DNA from: Diadophis punctatus similis
Lineage: Eukaryota > Chordata > Lepidosauria > Squamata > Dipsadidae
Assembly: GCA_023053685.1 (NCBI GenBank)
Contig: JALIGW010000001.1
Span: forward strand, 52,325,359-52,389,358
DNA length: 64,000 nt
Direction: 5' to 3'
The translations under genes were made by a program, and so were the position numbers. Shown piece after piece: positions 56,135-64,000 of this stretch. The notes under the pieces are model-generated. The model did no database searches. It was given only the letters and a program-made list of their open reading frames with translations, and had not been told where the DNA came from. The stretch's first letter is position 1; each line of letters starts with the position of its first letter.

Positions 56135-57060
56135 GAGTTGGAAGGGACCTTGGAGGTCTTCTAGTCCAACCCCCTGCTTACGCAGGAAACCCTACACTAC
56201 TTCAGACAGATGGTTATCCAACATCTTCTTAAAAATGTCTAGTGTTGGAGCATTCACAACTTCTGGAGGTAAGCTGTTCCACTGATTAATTGTTCTAACT
56301 GTCAGGAAATTTCTCCTTAGTTCTAAGTTGCTTCTCTCCTTGATTAGTTTCCACCCATTGCTTCTTGTTCTACCCCCAGGTGCCTTGGAGAAGAGTTTGA
56401 CTCCCTCTTCTTTGTGGCGACCCCTGAGATATTGGAACACTGCTATCATGTCACCCCTGGTCCTTCTTTTCATTAAACTAGACATACCCAGTTCCTGCAA
56501 CCGTTCTTCATATGTTTTAGCCTCCAGTCCCCTAATCATTTTTGTTGCTCTTCTCTGCACTCTTTCTAGAGTCTCAACATCCTTTTTACATCGTGGCGAC
56601 CAAAACTGTATGCAGTATTCCAAGTGTGGCCTTACCAAGGCATTATAAAGTGGTATTAACACTTCGCGTGATCTTGATTCTATCCCTCTGTTAATGCAGC
56701 CTAGAACTGTGTTGGCTTTTTTGGCAGCTGCTGCACACTGCTGGCTCATATTTAAATGGTTGTGCACTAGGACTCCTAGATCCCTCTCACAGTTACTACT
56801 GTTGAGCAAGGTACCACATATACTGTACCTGTGCATTTTGTTTTTCTTGCCTAAATGTAGAACCTTACTTTTATCACCATTGAATTTCATTTTGTTTGAT
56901 AGCGCCCAATGTTCAAGTCTGTCAAGATCCTTCTGTATCTTGAGCCTATCTTCTGGAGAGTTGGCTATTCCTGCCAGTTTGGTGTCATCTGCAAATTTGA
57001 TGAGTTCCCCGTCTATCCCCTCGTCCAAGTCATTGATGAAGATGTTGAAGAGTACTGATT
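56132..57060 (-). mobile_element. CR1 LINE, 5'-truncated, 929 bp
   Basis: Full-length CR1 3' half on the minus strand, ending in the 3' signature (ttggactagaagacctccaa). The 5' end stops inside the reverse-transcriptase domain at about 57060. Its coding frame is still open, so it is the youngest CR1 in the window. Confidence 0.93.
56192..57028 (-). CDS. CR1 reverse transcriptase C-terminal fragment, 278 codons
   Basis: Open without interruption from inside motif C to the natural stop. The catalytic FADDT box is at residues 12-16, followed by thumb blocks (ERDLGVLVHNHLNMSQQC, about 80-97), VRPHLEYC near 132-139, TLERVQRRATKMIRG near 153-167, and NQWNSLPPEVV close to the end. The upstream endonuclease and palm domains are lost by truncation, so it is non-functional on its own. 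Confidence 0.85.
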   Translation of the reverse strand: MDEGIDGELIKFADDTKLAGIANSPEDRLKIQKDLDRLEHWALSNKMKFNGDKSKVLHLGKKNKMHRYSICGTLLNSSNCERDLGVLVHNHLNMSQQCAAAAKKANTVLGCINRGIESRSREVLIPLYNALVRPHLEYCIQFWSPRCKKDVETLERVQRRATKMIRGLEAKTYEERLQELGMSSLMKRRTRGDMIAVFQYLRGRHKEEGVKLFSKAPGGRTRSNGWKLIKERSNLELRRNFLTVRTINQWNSLPPEVVNAPTLDIFKKMLDNHLSEVV

Positions 57061-57582
57061 AATTAGTTCTTAATTAGTCATGATTAAATAGGAATCATCA
57101 GTTTCCTTATGACACGGAAAAAAGGCTGTCAGTTAGACTCACAAAAGCAGTAAGATATGTACCGGTATGTGTAGCTTGAAAACTGCTCATATTTTTAAAG
57201 TAGCTCCAATTCAGGTTTTACATACGATTTTCTCTTCCCCCCCATTTCTGTCTGTTCAGCTTTCGCACATGAAAGCTTCTGGTAAATTTTACATCACATT
57301 TTTGTTTATGCCAGAGTTGTAATAATAAAGTTTTGGTTTACTCATCTCTCTGGAAAATCTCCTGGGTTTTCTGACTGGAAAATCTCACAGGGATCATCAA
57401 AACTGCCCTGTTTGATGCAGAAAACAAATGTGTACGATTCTGTTTCTAACAAAACTGATGAACTCCTGCCTTTACATTTAGCAGAAGAGTATATATATAT
57501 GAGTCCCAAATTGTTACTCATGAAAAAGAAGAATGAGTGGCCTTTGTTGGAAGTCATTCCGATAGTTCTGGACTGATTAAAC
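57061..57582. other. Unannotated AT-rich DNA
   Basis: No gene or recognised repeat. Confidence 0.5.
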
Positions 57583-57717
57583 CAGGGTTCCTCAAACTTG
57601 GCAACTTTAAGATTTGTGGACTTTAACTCCTAGAATTCTCCAGCCAGCTATGCTGGCTGGAGAATTCTGGGAGTTGAAGTCCACAAGTCTTAAATTTGCC
57701 AAGTTTGAAGACCTCTG
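57583..57717. mobile_element. Palindromic hAT MITE, 135 bp
   Basis: Left end cagggttcctcaaac and the inverse right end. Flanking 8-mers gattaaac (57575-57582) and gactaaac (57718-57725) differ once. Same family as 53.20 kb. Confidence 0.9.
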
Positions 57718-57725
57718 GACTAAAC

Positions 57726-58078
57726 TGAAGAACCAACAGAACAAGCTGATTGGAAAAATGCAAAGCCATAACATTAAATCAACAGGCAGAATCATCTCAG
57801 GTTAAGCAACTGCAGTTACTTTTTAGCAATGATTGAGCTCATCGTTTTTGGAGCTGGATGATAAGCAGAATCATTTCCTTCTGTTGTTGCCTGAAATTTG
57901 GCAAGGCCAGAACTGGAAATCATAGAGTTGTAGCTGATTCCCTCCTCTGTGAGTTCGTCTTTTGAGTGTGCATCATCCCAAACATCAGTTGCTCAGTAAC
58001 AAGAGCAATAAAGAGCTTCTACTTTCAATAGCACCTGAGGGACTCTCCATAGATGCATTGTGTATTATAGAAATAATA
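57726..58078. other. Unannotated DNA
   Basis: No gene or recognised repeat. Confidence 0.5.
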
Positions 58079-58303
58079 TGAGCCGAGGTGGCGCAGCGGT
58101 TAGAGTGGGGTACTGCAGGCCACTTTAGCTGACTGTGATCCTCAGGTCAGAGGTTCAAATCTCACGGGCTCAAGGTTGACTCAGCCTTCCATCCTTCTGA
58201 GGTAAAAATGAGGACACAGATTTGTTGGGGACAATGTAAATATACATTGCTTAATGGTGTAAACCGCTTAGAGAGTGCTTGCACTGTGAGGTGGTATATA
58301 AAT

Positions 58304-58306
<3 letters not shown>
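58079..58306 (+). mobile_element. Sauria-type SINE, (AAAT)-tailed subfamily
   Basis: Box A gaggtggcgcagcggttag, box B-like aggttcaaatctc at about 58151, the caaggttgactcagccttcc body, then aatgtaaatatacattgc and a gtggtatataaatgtaataa end. Matches the copy at 7.05 kb. Confidence 0.92.
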
Positions 58307-58454
<148 letters not shown>

Positions 58455-60079
58455 AATAAGACTAAAATGCCTATTTGGTCTGATATAACATAGTTCTTCA
58501 TACAATATTTAATGACTTGCTCCACATAGTAAAATATGTGAAATAGGGCTGAATACATCCTTTTAATACACTGCTTTTATTTTTATTATTTGACTTAGAA
58601 AAGTACTGTACAACTGATAATGCTGAATCCCGACACATTTATTCATTGTTATTACTGAAAACAAAACTTTTGCAGAGTGTCTCAAATGAAGAACAACTTT
58701 GAAACAAACAAAAAAAAAGGAAATGGGAAAAATGATGTTATAATATATGATTTTGAGGATTAGAATAAAAATAATAGATTACAGAGAAAATGTAAAGAAA
58801 AATGTAATCATAAAGTAAGTAGTTATGATATATTTAAACTTGTAAGTGCTGTAAAGGAAAATTGGAAATCACTTCTCTATAATTCTTTTTTCTTCTTTCT
58901 TTGCTCTTTTCTTTTTTCTTTCACTTTTCCTCTTTTTTCATATTTAAAAAAAAGGAAAGTGGAGAAATTTAAAGGAAAGGAAGCACAACTGACATGGAAT
59001 AACTCTTTTCAAATTGTACTGCACCTTGGACTCCCATTGACAGCTGATTGAAGGCACCAAGGTACTGCAGTGACATCAACAACAAAGTAGAAAAATAGAG
59101 CCATGTTGTACAGATAATGTGTCTTGTTTAACAGCCTCACTTGCTCAAATGGAAGAAGTCTGACACATGATTTTTGAGTTCAAACCAGCTCCATTTTTAA
59201 CAATTTCTTCATCCACCCCCACCCCCCCAGTTTTGCAAATAGAAGCAGGAACTTACCTTACAAATAATGGCAAGGATAAACATGATTTATATCAGCATCA
59301 TTTGCATGCCTCCTTCCAAAAATGAAATAACTTGGTTTCATGGAATATACAATTTAATATCATTGGAATTTTATATCTACTGTTTGAATGGCCTGAGAAT
59401 TTTTTAAATGTTGATCTAGCAGTTTCATTGTTTTTTCCCAGACTCTCTAATTATTGTGAAATATATAGAATTTAAGTTGCACAGTGCCCACTGTTTGGAA
59501 GTTGCAGACTTGAAAAAAAAAGAGACTTGCTTCCTCAACTTTCAACTATTCAGCTCAGTACAATGCTGGATAATTTCCAGCACACTCCCAGTCAATAATC
59601 CCTATATCAGATCAGAGTAAGCCATTTGGTGCCATTGGCAAGAAACAGTGTGGCAAAGAAAAAAAAATGAGTTAATTGATAGGATGGGACAAAAGGCAGG
59701 CAAAGGCAGGGGAAGAGAAAAAGAAATGAACAAGCTTTCTTCTTGCCTTGTGAATTTTGTAAGGTAATTAAACATCGGCAAGCAAAGAATCAAGCCCATC
59801 ATTACTATGCAAAATAGCATGATTCTTAAGCAGAATTTAATGGTGCTACCAGTCATCCAAGCACTTCTTCTATCTACTTCTCCTCACTTTCTTTGAGGAA
59901 AAAAAGGAAAATCTTTAGGCATTTGGCTGTTTTCTGTTTTTCAATTCTGGCATCACTATAAAATTGAGGCTTATTTTCTCCATTGCTACTTGGACTTGTT
60001 ATTCTGAACTTGGCCTGATTAATTTTCTTCAGTTCTTTTTTTTAATTTCCCTCCTTTAAAGACAAGCTACTTGTATATT
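58455..60079. other. Unannotated AT-rich DNA of about 1.6 kb
   Basis: No gene or recognised repeat, only short poly-purine and poly-pyrimidine tracts. Confidence 0.5.
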
Positions 60080-60115
60080 CAGCCCTCTAATTCTTTTTTT
60101 TTTTCTCAAAAAAGT

Positions 60116-60121
60116 TTTATT
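60116..60121 (-). terminator. L1 polyadenylation signal
   Basis: aataaa on the minus strand, about 20 bases upstream of the poly-A tail that abuts the target duplication. Confidence 0.85.
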
Positions 60122-60177
60122 AGTACAAACTTACATAAGTGGTAACAAAATATTAAATCCAAAGTACAAACATTTTT

Positions 60178-60236
60178 GTTTCCCCCCCCAGACCCACCCC
60201 CTTCCCTCCCCACCTCCCCCCCCCGGACTTCCCAGA
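60178..60236 (-). repeat. G-rich polypurine tract of the L1 3' region
   Basis: On the minus strand a run of G blocks (gggggggggg, gggg, ggg) with A spacers. Such G-rich tracts are known in L1 3' untranslated regions and can form quadruplexes. Confidence 0.75.
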
Positions 60237-60499
60237 GATAATACAGGGCATAATAATAAGTTTAAATTGTTAATAAAAAGAAAAAGGAAAAAGGAAAAAA
60301 AGAACACTATTTTTAAAAAAACTTCAACTCCAAACTATACAGTACTAATATATCGCATTTGTATACAATAGTAAAGATACAAAAAAGAGAGAGAAAAAAA
60401 AGAAAGAGAATAAAAAAAAGAAAGAAAGAAAGAGAAAACTCTTTAACACTACAAACAAACAAACCTCCTACCTCCTCCCTTCAGTCCTCTATCTTATAC

Positions 60500-60830
60500 A
60501 AGGTAAATGTTACATAAGTAATAACTAAATATAAAATACACAAATCTTAAACTAATATTATTGACATTAGAAATAACCTCTAAGATAAAACTTAACTAAA
60601 TGTTACATAAGTGATCATCAAATATTAAATTTCATCATGATATTAATACGATAATATTATTCTAAATTAATTCGCTAACTTCAATAAACAAAAAAAGAAA
60701 ATAAAAGAAGAATAAACAATAAACAAATCTTCAACAAACTATATATATCTAATATTATCAACATTAAAAATAACCTCAAAATTATATAAAACTTAACTAA
60801 ATATTGCATAAGTAATCATTAGATAGGGAA
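60500..60830. repeat. Degenerate tandem repeat in the L1 3' region
   Basis: A unit of about 206 bp is repeated imperfectly: cattagaaataacctc at about 60568 corresponds to cattaaaaataacctc at about 60761, and acataagtgatcat at about 60604 to gcataagtaatcat at about 60807. Confidence 0.6.
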
Positions 60831-60954
60831 AAGATAAAATACAATCATATTAGTCTCTATCCATCCAATATATTTCAACATCACATCGTTTTGTATCTTG
60901 ATAGTTCATCTTTTAATAGTTCAATAAATTCAAATTTGTCGAGTCGTCTCCCGT

Positions 60955-62004
60955 CTACTCCCAAACCTCCATCTCCTTTTCCCCAGCTATCTGATTCAGG
61001 CACTCCTTTTGGATTTTTGAGTCTATTTCTTTTTGATCCATCGAAGGTGGCTTCCCCTCCTCCTCCTCTTTTATTTTCATACACCCTTCTTCTGGAATCT
61101 TGGATATATCAGCCTTTAGAACATTGACATAAAATTCAGTAGCTTTTTTTATCGTGTTGAGCCGGTATCTTTTTCCAGAAAATTTCACTGCTACTCCAAC
61201 TGGTGCTTCCCATTTATATTGTAAATTTAATCTCTTAAATTCATCAATCAAAAAAGTATAGCTTTTCCTGGCTTTAAGCATTTTAGAGGGGATTTCTTTC
61301 CAAATCTTTAGTTCCTGACCATTCACCATAAGATTATTGTTAAACGTTGCTTGTATAATTCTGTTCCGTAGAGCTCTTGTGGTAAAATATATGACAATAT
61401 CCCTTGGTAGATGCTTTTGTTTGGCGTACCACGAGTTGATTCTGTATGTTTTGTCGATTTGTGTAGCCAATTCCGCTTTAGAAATTCCAGACACCTGATC
61501 CAATATGTCAACCATCCTGCCTTTTAAATTTTCATATAATCCTTCTTTCAAACCTCTAATCCTTATAGCAACTTCCATAGATCTGAACTGAGTCATTAAG
61601 ACCTCTTTTTCAAAATTTGCAATGTCATTTTGGATTTTATCTATGTAATTCACCGAAGTTGCCAAAGCTTGTTTATTTGTTTCAATACGTTCTGCCAAAA
61701 CTTCAATATTTGTTGCTAAGCCTTTGCAAACCTCTAACACATCAAATCTTAGTTGTTGATTCATATTCTTCAAAGCAGCCTGCATCTTATGGTCTATCTC
61801 ACTTATTTTCTGGTTAAATTCCAAAGTAAGTTCATGTTTCATAATCTTTAAATTATTTAATAAATTTTCAGGTGTCAAAAGCTGTGGAGGTGTTAGCTCA
61901 GTGTTAAGTTGCATTTTAGAAATATATCCAGATGAATAGTCATTTCTTTTAGTCAAAACAGTCTTTCCAAACTTTGAAGCCATTGGTGTTTCAAAAGAGT
62001 ACAA
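60955..62004 (-). CDS. L1 ORF1p-like RNA-binding protein, 349 aa
   Basis: L1 ORF1 proteins bind element RNA as trimers and act as chaperones. Domain order here fits: N-terminal region, a predicted coiled coil at about 45-140, an RRM at about 143-225 (VAIRIRGLKEG strand, VIYFTTRALRNRI near 204-216), and a C-terminal domain at about 226-300 containing LQYKWEAPVGVAVKFSGKRY. The start may be Met1 or Met8; Met8 (MASKFGKT) is plausible. The frame is open to its stop with an acidic, Lys-rich tail (300-349). Another frame just downstream (60881-61084) reads an alternative ending, so the tail may be shifted. No ORF2 follows. Confidence 0.88.
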   Translation of the reverse strand: MYSFETPMASKFGKTVLTKRNDYSSGYISKMQLNTELTPPQLLTPENLLNNLKIMKHELTLEFNQKISEIDHKMQAALKNMNQQLRFDVLEVCKGLATNIEVLAERIETNKQALATSVNYIDKIQNDIANFEKEVLMTQFRSMEVAIRIRGLKEGLYENLKGRMVDILDQVSGISKAELATQIDKTYRINSWYAKQKHLPRDIVIYFTTRALRNRIIQATFNNNLMVNGQELKIWKEIPSKMLKARKSYTFLIDEFKRLNLQYKWEAPVGVAVKFSGKRYRLNTIKKATEFYVNVLKADISKIPEEGCMKIKEEEEGKPPSMDQKEIDSKIQKECLNQIAGEKEMEVWE

Positions 62005-62667
62005 AAAAGAAAGAAAGCCAGATGCCTGATTAAAGTTCTTTCCAGTTTAAAAATCAGATAGTCTTTTATTATTGAAAATATTTCTATTATAACTTTAATC
62101 CAGAGTTAGGAGACAGAGAAAGAAAAAACCATTTTTCCAAGTTAAAAGTTTCCATAAGAGAGAGAGAAAGAAAAAAAAGAAAAAAAGCCTCTGGGGAAAC
62201 GAAAGTCACTTTCACTTCTCAATCGCCATATTGTTACTCTGTTTCCTTTGTTCCCTTGCCGAAGTGAAAGCTTACCCAGGAGTTGAAAAAAAAAGGAAAA
62301 AAAGAGGTTTCAGTACTTGCCCATCTCACGCCTGTTTCTCTCTGTCTGCTTCTATAGTTTAAATGTAGTTATAAATCCCATTTTTGAAGCAGCGGCTGGT
62401 CACTCCATCTAGCTCTGCAAAGGCAGAGGTTTCCGGATCTTCGGAGCTGGAGACAGGCTGCATGGGGAGCTCTCCCTTCGCGCCCTGCCAGATGGCTCCT
62501 AAGGCGCTGGGGGGGCTCTACCCCTCCTGTCAGGCTCTCATCTCTCCCCTTTGCCCGGGGAAGAGATTTTAAAGCCGCCAGACAGCTGTTCTGGCGGCTT
62601 TTAACAAAGATCGGAAAGGCATCCAACGAGGGATGTCTGCGATGAAGCGCTCCAAAACCGGAAGTCC
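62005..62667 (-). promoter_or_regulatory. L1 5' untranslated region
   Basis: In sense orientation it begins ggacttccggttttggagcg next to the target duplication and becomes A-rich near ORF1. An internal promoter is expected here for an L1, but no specific factor site is clear. Confidence 0.6.
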
Positions 62668-62849
62668 TCAGCCCTCTAATTCTTGAAGGAGCTGCATTTC
62701 TGCAGGATTGTTCACTAAACCCAGCCAACTGCGATTTATTGAATAAACCATGATTCAACAAACATTATTTAATGTGATATGGAAAAAACTACTCTTTTTA
62801 GTGGATATTCTTATCATTTATCTTAAATACAATTCAAATGACATAATCT

Positions 62850-62871
62850 CTCCCTCCCTCCCTCCCTCCCT

Positions 62872-62954
<83 letters not shown>
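62850..62954. repeat. (CCCT)n-(CT)n-(GT)n microsatellite
   Basis: Three consecutive simple-repeat blocks. Frames reading through it are artefacts. Confidence 0.96.
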
Positions 62955-62956
<2 letters not shown>

Positions 62957-63070
62957 GCATCTGGGAAAGGTAGGCAAGTCCCTCAGTCAAGGAAAAACTA
63001 CATCCTGACTGAAGTAAGTCAAGCTTCATTCTGTCCCAAAGGGGCTGAAACTAGGCTATATAGCCAGCCT

Positions 63071-63325
63071 ATACTGTGGTGGCGCAGTGGTTAGAATGCA
63101 GTACTGCAGGCTACTTCTGCTGACTGACGGCTGCCTGCAGTTCAGCTGTTCGATTCTCACCAGCTCAAGGTTGACTCAGCTTTCCATCCTTCCAAAGTTG
63201 ATAAAATGAGGACCCAGATTGTTGGGGGCAATATGCTGACTCTGTAAACTATTGAGAGAGGGCTATAAAGCACTGTAAAGCGGTATATAAGTCTAAGTGC
63301 TATTGCTATTGCTACATGCTATGAT
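63071..63325 (+). mobile_element. Sauria-type SINE, GCTATT-tailed subfamily
   Basis: Head ggtggcgcagtggttagaat, box B-like gttcgattctc at about 63147, the caaggttgactcagctttcc body and the terminal ctaagtgctattgctattgc. Matches the copies at 4.7 and 26.2 kb. Confidence 0.92.
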
Positions 63326-63386
63326 GATCCTTCCAATTCTCCATCTGCCAACAATGTATTAAATAGAATTAGACCTCTGGGATTTA

Positions 63387-63736
63387 CAGGTAGTCCTCAA
63401 CTTACAACCATAATTGAGCTCAACCTTTACATTGTTAAGTGAGACATTTGTTAAGTGTGTTTTGTCCCAGTTTACGACCTTTCTTGCTACAATTGTTAAC
63501 TGAATCATTGCAGTTGTTAAATTAATAACCTGGCTGTCAAGCTGATCACATGACCCTGGGACACTGCAGCCGTTGTAAATATGTATTAGTTGCCAAGCAT
63601 CCAAATTTTGATCATGTGACCATGAGGCTTCTACAATGGTCATAAGTGTGAAAAATGATCATAAGTCACTTGTTTCCAGTGCCGTTGTAACTTTGAACAA
63701 TTACTGAACAAACTGTTGTAAATCGAGGACTACCTA
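63387..63736. mobile_element. MITE, 350 bp, TA target
   Basis: Ends caggtagtcctcaactta and the complement of gttgtaaatcgaggactacc are inverted, flanked by TA at 63385-63386 and 63737-63738. This suits the Tc1/mariner superfamily; no transposase is encoded. Internal repeats of gatcatgtgacc and ggtcataag types are present. Confidence 0.7.
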
Positions 63737-63947
63737 TATTGGTTTTGTGTTTTCTTGGTGGGCTAGCATTGGTCACCTAGGACATTTGGTGAATTTATGT
63801 TGCAAAGTATTGTGGAAACTCCGAACACTGGACAATTCAGCAATCATATTAAGCATGCTATGTGAACACAGTCATAGTTTATCTCATCTGTTGCTATTAA
63901 AGGCATTGGCATCGGCTGCATGCAGCTCCCAGCATTACACTTTAGAG

Positions 63948-64000
63948 CAGGGTCCTCCAACCTTGGCAACTTTAAGCCTGGCGGACTTAAACTCCCAGAA
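63948..64000. mobile_element. Palindromic hAT MITE, cut by window end
   Basis: Left end cagggtcctccaacc followed by the ttggcaactttaag arm of the family at 53.20 kb. The right half lies outside the window. Confidence 0.8.

Larger units (their letters stand above)
60080..62684 (-). mobile_element. ORF1-only L1-type element with intact ends
   Basis: A 16-bp direct repeat (cagccctctaattctt) lies at 60080-60095 and 62669-62684, bounding a minus-strand insertion of about 2.57 kb. In sense orientation: a 5' end beginning ggacttccggttttggagcg, a GC-rich leader of about 660 bp, an L1 ORF1, about 860 bp of AT-rich 3' sequence, a G-rich purine tract, aataaa and a poly-A tail. No reverse transcriptase is present. 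A complete duplication and both termini argue that this unit was copied as such, in the manner of mammalian HAL1 elements. Confidence 0.88.

Noticed and set aside
58079..58160. Possible tRNA gene
   Set aside because: Box A and box B-like sequences are present, but the rest of the cloverleaf is degenerate and the sequence continues into the SINE body and tail.

Overview
This window is eukaryotic, non-coding genomic DNA from a squamate reptile, most likely a snake. I found no host protein-coding gene, rRNA or functional tRNA. The assignment rests on repeat content: tRNA-headed SINEs of the Sauria type, CR1, CR1-L3-like, L2-like and Rex1-like LINE fragments, an L1 ORF1 copy, many small hAT elements with 8-bp target duplications, and dense long microsatellites, several sitting on LINE or SINE 3' ends. 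All family names come from motifs read by eye; no database search was run.

Layout. 1-8.3 kb: mostly unique AT-rich DNA with a CR1 3' end (1.4 kb), a CR1-L3-like LINE (2.3-3.2 kb), two Sauria SINEs and a hAT MITE. 8.3-13.25 kb: almost free of recognisable repeats. 13.25-18.9 kb: hAT MITEs with internal foldbacks, an old CR1 and a SINE. 19.28-24.70 kb: a Ty1/copia retrotransposon with two apparently identical 311-bp LTRs and a 5-bp target duplication. 25.3-28.8 kb: an internally deleted hAT element keeping a transposase tail, a nested SINE/LINE/SINE cluster, and a 2.1-kb hAT element carrying a 431-bp-arm inverted repeat. 30.7-39.1 kb: hAT MITEs, an old CR1 in reverse, and a Ty3/gypsy element (33.35-38.02 kb, minus strand) with a 1291-codon gag-pol frame and LTRs about 1.3% apart. 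39-50 kb: mostly unique DNA with microsatellites and one CpG-rich stretch (45.06-45.98 kb). 50-58.5 kb: CR1, L2-like and Rex1-like LINE pieces, MITEs and SINEs. 60.08-62.68 kb: a complete-ended L1-type insertion (minus strand) encoding ORF1 and no ORF2. 62.8-64 kb: microsatellite, SINE, a TA-flanked MITE and a MITE cut by the window end.

How the parts relate. Each LTR element encodes its own capsid, protease, reverse transcriptase, RNase H and integrase, and both carry breaks. SINEs depend on LINE machinery, MITEs on transposases encoded elsewhere, and the ORF1-only L1 on another L1's ORF2. Several insertions are nested, giving relative ages. The strongest points for follow-up are the young copia, the ORF1-only L1, the 431-bp-arm palindrome inside a hAT element, and SINEs and MITEs that appear to have exchanged modules.
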